Positions 24,759-34,994 of a stretch of 39,232 nucleotides of DNA are shown piece by piece. Position 1 is the first letter of the stretch. Every line of letters begins with the position of its first letter. Source of the stretch: Halothiobacillus sp. (lineage in GTDB: Bacteria; Pseudomonadota; Gammaproteobacteria; Halothiobacillales; Halothiobacillaceae); NCBI GenBank assembly GCA_024636015.1, contig JAGXHU010000037.1, positions 1 through 39,232 of the forward strand. The letters are read 5' to 3'. Below the pieces are notes generated by a model. It was not told where the DNA came from, ran no database searches, and was given only the letters and a program-made list of their open reading frames with translations. The position numbers and the translations under genes are program-made.

Positions 24759-25313
24759 ATGGTAAGTATTGCAACCCCTATAGGCGAATTTAATCATCCT
24801 GCGCCAGACTTTATTTTGCCCGACGCAGAAAGCGGTCGATTTTGGCGGTTGGCGGATTTGCGCGGCTCACGCGGGTTGATGGTTATGTTCATTTGCAATC
24901 ATTGCCCTTATGTCCAGGCGGTACTTGATCGCATCGTTCGCGATGCCCAGGATCTGAAAGCTCTGGGTGTGAACAGCGTGGCGATTATGTCGAATGACCC
25001 GACCGATTATCCAGAAGATAGCCTTGAAAACATGCGTCTTGTCGCCCAGTCGCATGGTTTCAATTTCCCCTATCTGATCGATGAATCGCAAGCCGTCGCC
25101 AAGGCTTATGGCGCGGTGTGTACGCCGGATTTTTTCGGGTATAACGCAGAGCTGCTGTTGCAATATCGGGGGCGTCTGGATGCCTCAGGACGTCAGAGTC
25201 AACCCGACGCCCCTCGAGAACTTTTCGATGCCATGGCGCTCGTGGCGCGGACCGGCGTAGGGCCGACGGAGCAGTGGCCGTCGATTGGTTGTTCCATCAA
25301 ATGGCGGACGTGA
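24759..25313 (+). CDS. Thioredoxin-fold protein (AhpC/TSA redoxin family)
   Basis: A redoxin-domain protein of 184 residues from the ATG at 24759, chosen for GGAG 8 bases upstream; a longer frame from 24699 lacks support. It has the AhpC/TSA start (APDFILPDAESGRFWRLADL), the CxxC-type motif FICNHCPY (Cys near 48 and 51) on the first helix, then SNDPTDYPEDS, the thioredoxin cis-Pro region CTPDFFGY, and a C-terminal PSIGCSIKW that this subfamily conserves. No signal peptide is seen, so it is probably cytoplasmic. It is likely a thiol oxidoreductase or peroxidase-like protein; the substrate is unknown. It stands alone, about 200 bases ahead of tkt. Confidence 0.86.
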   Translation: MVSIATPIGEFNHPAPDFILPDAESGRFWRLADLRGSRGLMVMFICNHCPYVQAVLDRIVRDAQDLKALGVNSVAIMSNDPTDYPEDSLENMRLVAQSHGFNFPYLIDESQAVAKAYGAVCTPDFFGYNAELLLQYRGRLDASGRQSQPDAPRELFDAMALVARTGVGPTEQWPSIGCSIKWRT

Positions 25314-25397
25314 ATCTTGCTTGCTAATCGCCCCCGTTCTGACCTTTTCCTCACAAATTGTCGGTATTGGGCTCGGTTGCCATTCGGGCCATTTACG

Positions 25398-25426
25398 GTG
25401 ACAATGGAAAGAGCTATGAATATAAA
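25398..25426 (+). promoter_or_regulatory. Sigma-70-like promoter for tkt (and the sugar-phosphate cluster)
   Basis: GTGACA (25398-25403) and TATAAA (25421-25426), 17 bases apart, each match the consensus at 5 of 6 positions. The predicted transcript start is near 25433, giving a leader of about 80 bases before tkt. No LysR (CbbR)-type T-N11-A palindrome was clearly recognised upstream. Confidence 0.6.
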
Positions 25427-25439
25427 AAGAGCCGATTGA

Positions 25440-25466
25440 GGCCTCGCCTGGAAAGCGGGCGGGGCC
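25440..25466 (+). promoter_or_regulatory. GC-rich leader hairpin ahead of tkt
   Basis: GGCCTCGCC (25440-25448) and GGCGGGGCC (25458-25466) pair over 9 positions with one G-U, loop 9. It starts within about 10 bases of the predicted transcript start. There is no T-run, so it is more likely a 5' stabilising stem or protein-binding site than a terminator. Confidence 0.45.
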
Positions 25467-25514
25467 GGTTCTGCCGATTTACATTACCTTTGAAACTTCA
25501 CTGTGGAGAGACTT

Positions 25515-27503
25515 ATGTCTACGCGTAGAGAGCTGGCCAATGCGATTCGTGCCCTGAGCATGGACGCTGTGCAAAAGGCAAATTCCGGGCATCCGGGTGC
25601 GCCAATGGGAATGGCGGATATTGCCGAGGTTCTATGGAACGGTTACCTCAAACATAACCCCAAGAACCCACAATGGCCGGATCGTGACCGGTTCGTCCTG
25701 TCCAACGGGCATGGTTCGATGCTGATTTATTCTCTGCTGCACCTCAGCGGTTACGAACTCCCGATGGACGAGATCAAGAACTTCCGTCAACTGCACTCCA
25801 AAACCCCGGGGCATCCGGAATACGGTTATACCCCGGGCGTGGAAACCACCACGGGCCCGCTGGGTCAGGGGATCACCAATGCCGTAGGTTTCGCATTGGC
25901 TGAAAAAATGCTTGCCGGTCAGTTCAACAAGCCGGGCCACCAGATGGTCGACCATTACACCTATTGCTTCCTGGGCGATGGTTGCATGATGGAAGGCATT
26001 TCGCACGAGGCCTGCTCACTGGCCGGTACGCTGGGTCTGGGTAAGCTGGTCGCTTTCTACGACGACAACGGCATTTCCATTGACGGTCATGTCGAAGGCT
26101 GGTTCACCGACGATACGCCTAAGCGTTTCGAGGCTTATGGCTGGCACGTGGTGCGTGATGTCGACGGCCACGATGCCGAAGCCATCGATGCAGCCATTCG
26201 TGAAGCCCGTTCGGTCAACGATAAGCCGACCCTGATCTGCGCCAAGACTGTCATCGGTTTCGGCGCGCCGAATCTGTGTGGCACGCACGACTGCCACGGC
26301 GCAGCGCTGGGCGAGGCCGAAGTCAAGGCGACGCGCGAGAACCTGGGCTGGCACCACGAGCCGTTCGTGATTCCCACCGAAATCTATGCGGGCTGGGATG
26401 CGACCGAGAAAGGCGCCAAGCGGGAAGCGGACTGGAATGAATCCATGGCCGCCTATGCCAAAGCGTATCCGGCCGAAGCAGCCGAGTTCAAACGTCGTTT
26501 GGCGGGTGATCTGCCTGCCGACTTCATGGCAAAGATGGATGCGTTCATCCAGGAAGTGGCTGCCAAGGGCGAGAGCATCCCTTCACGCAAGGCTTCTCAG
26601 AACAGCATTACGGCACTGGCGGGCATGCTGCCGGAACTGGTCGGTGGTTCCGCCGACCTGGCCCCGTCCAACCTGACGACTTGGAAAGGCTGCCGTGCCG
26701 TGACGGCCACGGAAAGCGACGGCAACTATCTGCACTATGGTGTGCGTGAATTCGGTATGTCGGCCATCATGAACGGTATGGTGTTGCACGGCGGCTTCAT
26801 GCCCTTTGCGGCCACGTTCCTGATGTTCTCCGAATATGCCCGTAATGCTTTGCGCATGTCGGCGCTGATGAAGATCGGTTCGATCTTCGTGTATACCCAC
26901 GACTCTATCGGTCTGGGTGAAGATGGCCCAACGCACCAGCCGGTCGAGCAGATTGCCACGTTGCGCATGATTCCACGCATGAACACCTGGCGCCCCTGCG
27001 ATGCGGTCGAGTCATCCGTTGCCTGGAAAGCCGCCGTTCTGCGTCGCGACTCTCCGAGCACGCTGATCTTCTCGCGTCAGAATCTGGTACATCAGTCGCG
27101 TACCCCTGAGCAGATCGCCAACATTGCGCGCGGCGGCTACATTCTGCGTGATTGCGCAGGTACGCCGGATCTGATTCTGATCGCGACGGGTTCCGAGGTT
27201 TCTTTGGCGACCGCGGCGGCTGAGAAGCTGACCGGCAAGAAAGTGCGTGTTGTATCCATGCCGTGCACCGAGAAGTTTGATGCGCAGGACGCAGCCTATC
27301 GCGAGTCCGTACTGCCGAAGGCGGTCCGTGCGCGCGTGGCTGTCGAAGCAGGCGTGACCGGCTTCTGGGGCAAATATGTCGGACTTGACGGCAAGGTTGT
27401 CGGTATCGACACCTTCGGTGAGTCTGCACCCGCCGGTGAACTGTTCAAGATGTTCGGTTTCACCGTCGACAACGTCGTCGAAACAGCGCAAAGCCTGCTC
27501 TAA
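25515..27503 (+). CDS. tkt: Transketolase
   Basis: This thiamine diphosphate enzyme moves two-carbon ketol units in the pentose phosphate pathway and Calvin cycle. From the ATG at 25515 (GGAGAG just upstream) it has 662 residues, as usual for the family. The start [28 protein letters not shown] region, the TPP-binding GDG (154-156) with DDNGISIDG, the cofactor Glu in [12 protein letters not shown], the [16 protein letters not shown] loop, and SRQNL near the substrate site are all present. As first gene of tkt-gap-pgk-pyk-fba it could equally be called cbbT. A promoter lies at 25398. Confidence 0.97.
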   Translation: MSTRRELANAIRALSMDAVQKANSGHPGAPMGMADIAEVLWNGYLKHNPKNPQWPDRDRFVLSNGHGSMLIYSLLHLSGYELPMDEIKNFRQLHSKTPGHPEYGYTPGVETTTGPLGQGITNAVGFALAEKMLAGQFNKPGHQMVDHYTYCFLGDGCMMEGISHEACSLAGTLGLGKLVAFYDDNGISIDGHVEGWFTDDTPKRFEAYGWHVVRDVDGHDAEAIDAAIREARSVNDKPTLICAKTVIGFGAPNLCGTHDCHGAALGEAEVKATRENLGWHHEPFVIPTEIYAGWDATEKGAKREADWNESMAAYAKAYPAEAAEFKRRLAGDLPADFMAKMDAFIQEVAAKGESIPSRKASQNSITALAGMLPELVGGSADLAPSNLTTWKGCRAVTATESDGNYLHYGVREFGMSAIMNGMVLHGGFMPFAATFLMFSEYARNALRMSALMKIGSIFVYTHDSIGLGEDGPTHQPVEQIATLRMIPRMNTWRPCDAVESSVAWKAAVLRRDSPSTLIFSRQNLVHQSRTPEQIANIARGGYILRDCAGTPDLILIATGSEVSLATAAAEKLTGKKVRVVSMPCTEKFDAQDAAYRESVLPKAVRARVAVEAGVTGFWGKYVGLDGKVVGIDTFGESAPAGELFKMFGFTVDNVVETAQSLL

Positions 27504-27532
27504 AAACAGCAGACGCGTTTCAAATAAAAATG

Positions 27533-27563
27533 GACCGGGTGCCCCGCGCATACCGGTCTTTAA
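27533..27563 (+). promoter_or_regulatory. Hairpin between tkt and gap
   Basis: GACCGG (27533-27538) pairs with CCGGTC (27553-27558), loop 14, followed by TTTAAAAA. It is too weak for a strong terminator. It could be a partial terminator or an RNA-processing site separating tkt from gap expression. Confidence 0.4.
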
Positions 27564-27583
27564 AAATCATAAATTGTGAGTAA

Positions 27584-28591
<1,008 letters not shown>

Positions 28592-28597
28592 TGGTCG

Positions 28598-28619
28598 AGC
28601 AGGCTTTTATTAGCCTGCT
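28598..28619 (+). promoter_or_regulatory. First of two tandem hairpins between gap and pgk
   Basis: AGCAGGC (28598-28604) and GCCTGCT (28613-28619) form a perfect 7-base stem with an 8-base TTTTATTA loop, just 6 bases after the gap stop. There is no long T-run after the stem. It may act as a 3' stabiliser for the gap message or a partial terminator. Confidence 0.55.
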
Positions 28620-28629
28620 TGCTCATGGC

Positions 28630-28655
28630 AGCCGCGCAGAGAGAATTGCGCGGCT
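28630..28655 (+). promoter_or_regulatory. Second of two tandem hairpins between gap and pgk
   Basis: AGCCGCGC (28630-28637) and GCGCGGCT (28648-28655) form a perfect 8-base stem with a 10-base loop, followed by CTGTCATT. Together with the preceding hairpin it fills most of the 140-base gap ahead of pgk. Confidence 0.55.
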
Positions 28656-28731
28656 CTGTCATTCAACGTTGAGTTGTTCGTTTTGCGGACACGCAAACCA
28701 AACCATTTAAACTTGTTCAGGAGCTGACTTC

Positions 28732-29931
28732 ATGGCTAATTTTCTCCGTATGACCGATCTCGATCTCGCGGGCAAACGTATCTTCATTCGTGCCGATTTG
28801 AACGTGCCCGTCAAAGACGGCAAGGTGACATCCGATGCGCGTATCACGGCGTCTTTGGCAACGATCCAGTATTGCGTGAAGGCGGGCGCTAAAGTCATGG
28901 TGACTTCGCATCTGGGTCGCCCCGAAGAAGGCGTCTACTCCGACGAGAACTCGCTGGCACCGGTCGCCGCAGAAATGAGTGCGAAACTGGGTCAGACAGT
29001 TCGTTTGATCAAGGACTGGATCGATGGCGGGTTCGTCGTGGCCGCGGGCGAAGTTGTCCTGCTGGAAAACGTACGTTTCAACATCGGCGAAAAGAAAAAC
29101 GTTGACGCGACGGCGCAAAAATATGCGGCATTGTGCGATGTATTTGTGATGGATGCCTTTGGCACAGCGCATCGCGCCGAGGGTTCAACCCACGGTATTG
29201 CCAAGTTTGCCCCGGTTGCCTGCGCGGGCATTCTGCTCGCCCAGGAACTGGAAGCGCTGGATAAGGCACTGGCCTGCCCGGCACGTCCGATGGTGGCGAT
29301 CGTTGGCGGCTCCAAGGTATCCACCAAACTGACGGTTCTGGAGGCGCTATCCGAAAAAGTCGACCAAATGGTGGTTGGTGGCGGGATCGCCAACACCTTC
29401 ATCAAGGCGTCCGGTCATAATGTGGGCAAATCGCTGTGCGAAGATGACCTCGTGCCGACAGCCATCGCGCTGATGAGAAAAATGACTGCCCGTGGTGCGA
29501 CCATTCCCATTGCTGTGGACGTGGTGGTTGGGACTGAATTGCCCTTCCTGCCTGGTAAGGAAAATACGCCGGCAACACGGAAAGCGGTAGATCAGGTCGG
29601 GGACGAAGAGATGATCTTTGATATTGGTCCCAAATCGGCCGCAGAACTTGCTGAAATCATCATGAATGCCGGCACGGTGGTCTGGAATGGCCCCGTTGGT
29701 GTTTTCGAGTACGATCAGTTCGGCGAAGGCACCAAGACGATTGCCCATGCCATCGCCACCACCAAGGCATTCACGCTGGCTGGCGGGGGCGATACCATCG
29801 CGGCCATCCAGAAGTATGATATTTACGATAAAGTGAGTTATATCTCTACCGCCGGCGGAGCCTTCCTGGAATACCTTGAAGGAAAAACCCTGCCGGCCGT
29901 GGCCATTCTCGAACAACGCGCCAACGCCTAA
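28732..29931 (+). CDS. pgk: Phosphoglycerate kinase
   Basis: This enzyme transfers phosphate between 1,3-bisphosphoglycerate and ADP, or the reverse in carbon fixation. The 399 residues show the substrate-binding [21 protein letters not shown] and [14 protein letters not shown]. The hinge and nucleotide region follow ([27 protein letters not shown]), then [17 protein letters not shown] and the C-terminal [16 protein letters not shown] lies 8 bases before the ATG. pyk begins 9 bases after the stop, so these two are clearly co-translated from one message. Confidence 0.97.
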   Translation: MANFLRMTDLDLAGKRIFIRADLNVPVKDGKVTSDARITASLATIQYCVKAGAKVMVTSHLGRPEEGVYSDENSLAPVAAEMSAKLGQTVRLIKDWIDGGFVVAAGEVVLLENVRFNIGEKKNVDATAQKYAALCDVFVMDAFGTAHRAEGSTHGIAKFAPVACAGILLAQELEALDKALACPARPMVAIVGGSKVSTKLTVLEALSEKVDQMVVGGGIANTFIKASGHNVGKSLCEDDLVPTAIALMRKMTARGATIPIAVDVVVGTELPFLPGKENTPATRKAVDQVGDEEMIFDIGPKSAAELAEIIMNAGTVVWNGPVGVFEYDQFGEGTKTIAHAIATTKAFTLAGGGDTIAAIQKYDIYDKVSYISTAGGAFLEYLEGKTLPAVAILEQRANA

Positions 29932-29940
29932 GGATTTCCC

Positions 29941-31416
29941 ATGCACCCCTTGAATACGCCTGGCTATTTATCTTCAACACGTCGCACCAAGATCGTTGCG
30001 ACCTTGGGCCCTGCCAGCGACAAACCACAAGTCATCGACGAACTTATTCGCGCCGGTGTGGATGTGGTGCGCCTGAATTTCTCCCATGGTAAGGCTGCCG
30101 ATCATCAGCATCGGGCCGACATGGTTCGTGAGGCCGCTCGGAAGCAGGGGCGATTCATTGCCATCCTGGGCGACCTGCAGGGTCCGAAAATTCGGATCGA
30201 TCGATTCAAGACCGGCAAGATCGAGCTGGTTGATGGCGCGTCTTTTGTTCTGGATGCGGACATGGATCGCGACTCGGGTGATGAGACGGCCGTTGGGATC
30301 ACCTACAAGGCATTGGTAACAGACTCCCGTCCAGAAGACGTTTTACTGCTGGATGATGGGCGTATCGTGCTTCAGGTCGAGGCCGTTGTAGGCAATCAGA
30401 TTCGCACCAGGGTCATCGTTGGGGGCGAATTGTCCAACAACAAAGGGATCAATCGCCAGGGCGGCGGTTTGTCTGCGCCAGCGATTACCGAAAAGGATCG
30501 GGAAGACATCAAAACGGCTTCCTTGATCGGTGTCGATTATATCGCCGTGTCTTTTCCCCGTACCGGTGAGGATATCCACGAAGCGCGTCGTCTGCTGCAG
30601 GAAGCTGGTTGTACCGCGCATATCGTCGCCAAGATCGAACGGGCCGAAGCGATTGAGAGCATCCGCGAGATCATCGAGGCATCCGATGCCATCATGATCG
30701 CCCGGGGTGATTTGGGTGTCGAGATTGGGGATGCCGAGCTGCCTGCCGTCCAAAAGGCATTTATCCGCATGGCGCGCGACATGAATCGTCCGGTGATTAC
30801 GGCCACCCAGATGATGGAGACGATGATCACCAACCCGATTCCGACTCGTGCCGAAGTGTTCGATGTCGCTAACGCCGTGCTGGATGGTACGGATGCGGTG
30901 ATGCTGTCAGCGGAAACTGCGGCAGGCAAGCATCCGGTGCGTGTGGTCGAAACCATGGCGCGGATCTGCCATCGGGCCGAATACCAGATTGAGGCCAAGC
31001 GCGGGCAGCCGCCGTTGGACATCCCCTTCGAGCGGATCGATCAGGCGATTGCCTACTCAGCGATTTATACGGCCAATCATCTATCCGTCGCGGCGATTGT
31101 GGCATTGACGGAGTCCGGCGCCACGCCGTTGTGGATGTCGCGAGTCAACACGGATATTCCGATCTATGCCTTTACCCGCAGTGAAGTGGCTGCACGACGA
31201 GTTGCACTGTACCGTGGTGTTCAGGCCGTCCATTTCCCTTATTCATCGACCGATCATGCCGAAGTCAATCGACTGGTTCTGGAGACACTGACCCAGATGG
31301 AGCGGCTCGACGAAGGGGATATCGTCATCATCACCAAGGGTGACCTGATGGGCGAGATGGGCGGGACCAATGCGATGAAGATTGTGCGCGTAGGCGACAT
31401 CATCAGCGCCGAGTAA
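29941..31416 (+). CDS. pyk: Pyruvate kinase
   Basis: Pyruvate kinase converts phosphoenolpyruvate and ADP to pyruvate and ATP. The 491 residues show RRTKIVATLGPAS, VVRLNFSHG, LGDLQGPKIRI, and the catalytic Lys-containing AKIERAEAI. MIARGDLGVEIG holds the metal-binding acidic residues. The signature TATQMMETMITNPIPTRAEV and DAVMLSAETAAGKHPV follow. The C-terminal allosteric domain runs from about 370. Its place in a Calvin-type cluster is common in chemoautotrophs, where pyk drains fixed carbon toward biosynthesis. An AAGGA precedes the ATG at 7 bases. Confidence 0.96.
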   Translation: MHPLNTPGYLSSTRRTKIVATLGPASDKPQVIDELIRAGVDVVRLNFSHGKAADHQHRADMVREAARKQGRFIAILGDLQGPKIRIDRFKTGKIELVDGASFVLDADMDRDSGDETAVGITYKALVTDSRPEDVLLLDDGRIVLQVEAVVGNQIRTRVIVGGELSNNKGINRQGGGLSAPAITEKDREDIKTASLIGVDYIAVSFPRTGEDIHEARRLLQEAGCTAHIVAKIERAEAIESIREIIEASDAIMIARGDLGVEIGDAELPAVQKAFIRMARDMNRPVITATQMMETMITNPIPTRAEVFDVANAVLDGTDAVMLSAETAAGKHPVRVVETMARICHRAEYQIEAKRGQPPLDIPFERIDQAIAYSAIYTANHLSVAAIVALTESGATPLWMSRVNTDIPIYAFTRSEVAARRVALYRGVQAVHFPYSSTDHAEVNRLVLETLTQMERLDEGDIVIITKGDLMGEMGGTNAMKIVRVGDIISAE

Positions 31417-31436
31417 CTCGATTCCCATGTATGTTC

Positions 31437-31454
31437 CGTGGTTGAGTGACCACG
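31437..31454 (+). promoter_or_regulatory. Hairpin between pyk and fba
   Basis: CGTGGT (31437-31442) and ACCACG (31449-31454) form a perfect 6-base stem with a 6-base loop. There is no immediate T-run. A T-rich stretch (31485-31500) follows 30 bases later, just ahead of the fba ribosome binding site. Probably a processing or stability element. Confidence 0.4.
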
Positions 31455-31515
31455 ATGAACTCTGAGAGCATGTATCGGATTTCGTTTTTGTTTTTTATCT
31501 AACTGGAGAGGCTAA

Positions 31516-32580
31516 ATGGCACTTATTTCCTTGCGTCAATTGCTGGATCATGCAGCAGAAAACAGCTATGGCATGCCCGCGTTCAACGTCAACAACATGG
31601 AGCAGATCCATGCCATCATGCAGGCTGCCGACGCGGTAAACAGCCCGGTCATCCTGCAAGGCTCAGCCGGCGCGCGCTCTTATGCGGGCGAACCGTTCCT
31701 GCGCCACTTGGTTGCCGCTGCTGTTGAAATGTATCCCCATATCCCGGTGGTTATGCACCAGGATCACGGTGCTGATCCAGGCGTGTGTTTCCGTGCCATC
31801 CAATCCGGCTTCAGCTCAGTGATGATGGACGGCTCCCTGATGTCGGACATGAAAACGCCTTCTTCTTATGAATACAACGTTGAAATCACGCGTAAAGTGG
31901 CCGAAATGGCGCACTACGTTGGGGTCTCCGTGGAAGGTGAACTGGGTTGCCTGGGGTCGCTGGAAAGCGGCATGATGGGCGAAGAAGACGGTCACGGTTC
32001 CGACGAGAAGTTGGACATGGACAAGCTGCTGACCGATCCGGAAGAAGCCGCTGATTTCGTCAAGAAGACCGATGTGGATGCTCTGGCAATCGCCATTGGC
32101 ACGTCACATGGTGCGTACAAATTCACCCAGAAGCCGACTGGCCAAGTTCTGCGAATTGACCGCGTCAAAGAAATTCATGTTCGTATCCCGAACACCCATC
32201 TGGTTATGCACGGTTCTTCTTCAGTGCCGGAAGACTGGCTCCAAATCATCAACAACTACGGCGGCGACATGGGTCAAACCTACGGTGTGCCGGTTGAAGA
32301 AATTGTTGAAGGTATCAAGCACGGCGTTCGTAAGGTCAATATTGATACCGACCTGCGGATGGCGTCTACCGGTGCTGTACGTAAGCACCTGCATGACAAT
32401 CCGGCCAACTTCGATCCGCGTAAATTCCTGAAGGAAGCCACCAAAGCGATGAAAGGCATTTGCCAGGCACGCTTTGAAGCGTTTGGAGCTGCAGGCATGG
32501 CGTCCAAGATCGTACCGGTCACACTGGATGAAATGCACAAGCGCTATGCATCAGGCAGCTTGAAGCAGCAGATCAAGTAA
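31516..32580 (+). CDS. fba: Fructose-bisphosphate aldolase class II (Calvin-cycle subtype)
   Basis: A zinc aldolase that joins or splits dihydroxyacetone phosphate with glyceraldehyde-3-phosphate or erythrose-4-phosphate. The 354 residues start [28 protein letters not shown]. They show the zinc ligands in [24 protein letters not shown] and [10 protein letters not shown], and the phosphate-binding [11 protein letters not shown]. The overall length and the [18 protein letters not shown] insertion match the class IIB group called the Calvin-cycle subtype (CbbA), not E. coli FbaA. GGAGAGG lies 5 bases before the ATG. It is last in the cluster and followed by a strong terminator. Confidence 0.95.
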   Translation: MALISLRQLLDHAAENSYGMPAFNVNNMEQIHAIMQAADAVNSPVILQGSAGARSYAGEPFLRHLVAAAVEMYPHIPVVMHQDHGADPGVCFRAIQSGFSSVMMDGSLMSDMKTPSSYEYNVEITRKVAEMAHYVGVSVEGELGCLGSLESGMMGEEDGHGSDEKLDMDKLLTDPEEAADFVKKTDVDALAIAIGTSHGAYKFTQKPTGQVLRIDRVKEIHVRIPNTHLVMHGSSSVPEDWLQIINNYGGDMGQTYGVPVEEIVEGIKHGVRKVNIDTDLRMASTGAVRKHLHDNPANFDPRKFLKEATKAMKGICQARFEAFGAAGMASKIVPVTLDEMHKRYASGSLKQQIK

Positions 32581-32631
32581 GACATCCGTCTTATTTTGAT
32601 TCGCACAGGGTAACCCCCGCGTGCGATGCGC

Positions 32632-32659
32632 AAAACCCGCCTTCGAGGCGGGTTTTTTT
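32632..32659 (+). terminator. Rho-independent terminator after fba
   Basis: AAAACCCGCC and GGCGGGTTTT form a 10-base stem closed by a short TTCGA loop, running into a T7 tract. It ends the tkt-gap-pgk-pyk-fba transcription unit about 50 bases after fba. Confidence 0.93.
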
Positions 32660-32897
32660 GGTTCAAAATTCGATGGTTTCTTTGTTGGAAGCAATCAGGT
32701 CGAGCACGTGGCAGTCAGCGATCCCGTCAACCAACTTATGCCACTGTGGTTTGGGAGAGTGAGGCCTAAGCATGCTCTGGCGTCCGCCCCTCATAAAATT
32801 GACGCGCGTGGATGGGCGGAATCAGTCGCTAAAATTGTTTCGGCAGCCAACGACGAGGATAATAGCTAGCCAGTACAGATCATCGGATAAATAAAAT
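32660..32897 (+). promoter_or_regulatory. Promoter region of ppx
   Basis: The 317-base gap from fba to ppx contains the fba terminator and, after it, no credible gene. A frame at 32621-32869 starts inside the terminator and resembles nothing. A possible promoter is TTGTTT (32835-32840) and GATAAT (32858-32863), 17 bases apart, which would start transcription near 32870. The ppx ribosome binding site is weak. Confidence 0.4.
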
Positions 32898-34412
32898 ATG
32901 CAAGACGATATGCTGGTTGCTGCCGTAGATCTTGGATCCAACAGTTTTCACATGCTTGTGGCCCGGATTCATACCGGACAGGTTCAGGTCATCGATCGGA
33001 TGAAGGATATGGTGCGATTGGCCGGTGGGCTGCAGGCGGATGGCAACTTGTCCGAAGAAGCCATGGAACGGGGCCTAGCCAGCCTGACCCGGTTTGGGCA
33101 GCGTCTCGCGGGCATGCCACGCGGCAGCGTCCGCATCGTGGGAACCAACACCCTGCGCGCCGCCAAAAACGGTATGGAGTTCATCCGGCGCGCAGAGCGT
33201 GCCATCGGGCATCCCATCGAGATTATCGCCGGGCGAGAGGAAGCCCGCCTTGTCTATCTGGGTGTCGCGCAGAGCGATATACCCATTGATGGTATTCGTC
33301 TCGTGGTCGATATCGGGGGGGGGTCCACCGAGCTCATCCTGGGGCGAGGTACCTATCCTGAAAAAATGGAGAGCGTGCCAATCGGTTGCGTGGCTTTGAT
33401 GCAGGAGTTCTTTGCCGATGGGGATTTTTCACCCGCTCGGCTGGCCCGAGCTAAAACCCGGGCGGAGTTGGAGTTGAGCCCCTACAAAGCGGCTTATCGG
33501 GAGCTGGGGTGGGCCCGGGCCGTGGGCAGTTCGGGCACGGCCCGGGCGCTGGCGTCGGTGGCTGAAGCGAATGATTGGGGAGATGGCCGGATTACGGCGT
33601 CCGGACTCGCTGAGATTCATGCGGCCGTTGCCAAGGCTGGTTCATTGGAGAAACTTGAGCTCGCTGGTTTGACAGATGATCGCAAACCGGTTTTCGTCGG
33701 TGGTCTGATTGCCATGCAGGCTGTATTTTCCGCGCTGAATATCGAGCAGATGTACGTCAGTGACGGGGCATTGAGAGAAGGGCTGGTTTACGACTGGCTG
33801 GATCGAAGCGATCACGACGACATACGGGTAGCGACCGTGCAGCGCCTCCAGCACTTATTCACCGTCGATATTTCGCATGCGGACCATGTGGCGAAAACGG
33901 CTAACATGTTGCTCGAGCAAGTAGCCGATGATTGGGAACTGCGCAGCCAGCCAGATGCTATTGAGTCCCCCCGATATTCTGCGTGGCTGGAAATCGCCGC
34001 ACGCCTGCATGAAATCGGCCTGGCGGTCAGTCACTCCGGCTTTCACCATCACGGTGCCTATATATTGAACTACGCGGACATGCCGGGGCTGACCCGACCC
34101 GCGCAAAGCATTATTGCCAGTCTGGTGCATGTGCACCGGCGCAAGATGAAACCGCAGCGGTTCGAACAGGTGGATGATGGCCTGCGTGGACAGGTCATCC
34201 GCTTGGCGGTCATCCTTCGGTTGGCCGTGTTGTTGCACCGGGATAGGTCACCGCGTACCCGATTGCCCGATTTGACCTTGCAGGTTAAAAAGCAATCCAT
34301 GAATATTCTGTTCGCCCCAGGTTGGTTGGAGTCACACCCTCTGACAGCCATGGATCTGGAATTGGAACGTGGTTATCTGTCCATGGTGGACTTCGATCTC
34401 AGTTACGCCTAA
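32898..34412 (+). CDS. ppx: Exopolyphosphatase (Ppx/GppA family)
   Basis: This enzyme removes terminal phosphate from polyphosphate (Ppx), or pppGpp for the GppA branch. The 504 residues fit Ppx. The actin-like fold starts AAVDLGSNSFHMLVAR, then RIVGTNTLRAAKN, IAGREEARLVYLGV with the catalytic Glu, and the phosphate-binding VVDIGGGSTELILG. GSSGTARALA and SDGALREGL follow. The C-terminal HD-like helical domain (about 310-500) contains RLHEIGLAVSHSGFHHHGAYIL. The DIGGGST codons hold a run of nine G (33315-33323), prone to slippage. No ppk is adjacent. A start at 32910 (MLVAAVD) is possible. Ppx versus GppA cannot be settled by eye. Confidence 0.9.
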   Translation: MQDDMLVAAVDLGSNSFHMLVARIHTGQVQVIDRMKDMVRLAGGLQADGNLSEEAMERGLASLTRFGQRLAGMPRGSVRIVGTNTLRAAKNGMEFIRRAERAIGHPIEIIAGREEARLVYLGVAQSDIPIDGIRLVVDIGGGSTELILGRGTYPEKMESVPIGCVALMQEFFADGDFSPARLARAKTRAELELSPYKAAYRELGWARAVGSSGTARALASVAEANDWGDGRITASGLAEIHAAVAKAGSLEKLELAGLTDDRKPVFVGGLIAMQAVFSALNIEQMYVSDGALREGLVYDWLDRSDHDDIRVATVQRLQHLFTVDISHADHVAKTANMLLEQVADDWELRSQPDAIESPRYSAWLEIAARLHEIGLAVSHSGFHHHGAYILNYADMPGLTRPAQSIIASLVHVHRRKMKPQRFEQVDDGLRGQVIRLAVILRLAVLLHRDRSPRTRLPDLTLQVKKQSMNILFAPGWLESHPLTAMDLELERGYLSMVDFDLSYA

Positions 34413-34763
34413 GAGGGGGGGGCTGATTAGCTCAGCCGTGGCAGAGACGGGCTCAGGGATGAGCGGTTGGGGTGGTGCGTAGCGAATGGTTGTTCCATAC
34501 GCATGAGCAACAACAAGGCAGATCGCCATCCAAGGCCAGCCCCATGGGAGTTGATGCAAAAGGCTCAACGCGTCATTTTTTGCCTTGGTCGCGTAAGTTA
34601 AGCGACGACCGCCGCCCACTACCTGGATTGGAGTCATTTCGCGCGCCCACTCGGCCCGTGAGTGCTCAAATGAAGGTTCTCGCGCAAGAGGATCGGAAGT
34701 GCGGGATGAATATCGAAGCCTGGCACCTCGTGGGTGTATGGATTTTGCAGGTAGAACGGCGCT

Positions 34764-34820
34764 CATCAGCATCGGTTAGCCGCATAACGGGGTGTGAACA
34801 GGGGAAACCCAATGCTGATG
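34764..34820. repeat. 9-bp inverted repeat enclosing smaller stems: candidate structured RNA
   Basis: CATCAGCAT (34764-34772) and ATGCTGATG (34812-34820) are exact reverse complements 39 bases apart. Inside are two smaller stems, GTTA-GCCGCA-TAAC and GGGT...ACCC, giving a branched fold. This could be a small RNA, part of the porin leader from an upstream promoter, or a decayed element. No known RNA family is recognised. Confidence 0.4.
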
Positions 34821-34904
34821 CGCTTTAATGGGGCGCCAGATCTGCGCCTGTTGCAATGAAGCAACAAAAAACCCGTGGCTTGTTGTAAAAAAGTTCGTTG
34901 TGGC

Positions 34905-34939
34905 TTGTGTCAATTCCTCATCCGGCTACTATTGCCGGG
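34905..34939 (+). promoter_or_regulatory. Candidate porin promoter with overlapping inverted repeat
   Basis: TTGTGT (34905-34910) and TACTAT (34927-34932) are spaced by 16 bases. CCGGC (34922-34926) and GCCGG (34934-34938) form an inverted repeat that flanks the -10, a good place for a repressor or bend. The predicted leader to the ATG at 34995 is about 55 bases, with GGAG 9 bases before the start. Confidence 0.42.
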
Positions 34940-34994
34940 GTACCCAGATTGCTGGGGAATCTTGTAATCTCAAACCTCATTGGAGATCGATCGG

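Larger units (their letters stand above)
34413..34994. other. 582-base intergenic region between ppx and the porin gene
   Basis: No convincing protein gene is present: frames at 34472-34828 (plus) and 34332-34772 (minus) have no domain, no good ribosome binding site and atypical composition. It starts with a G8 tract (34415-34422) and a GGCTGA-TTAGC-TCAGCC hairpin (34421-34437). It also contains a TGCGTA/TACGCA stem near 34476-34504 and a 9-base inverted repeat at 34764-34820. No tRNA T-loop, tmRNA or RNase P core is recognised. The right end holds the porin promoter and leader. Confidence 0.5.

Noticed and set aside
32621..32869. 82-codon frame after fba
   Set aside because: It begins inside the fba terminator, has no ribosome binding site and no recognisable features.
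34415..34460. tRNA-like start (G-run, then TTAGCTCAG)
   Set aside because: No anticodon arm or T-loop (GGTTCGAATCC-type) follows and the acceptor stem has no 3' partner.
34332..34772. 146-codon minus-strand frame overlapping the end of ppx, and a 118-codon plus-strand frame at 34472-34828
   Set aside because: Neither has a plausible start signal, domain or composition; they overlap each other on opposite strands.
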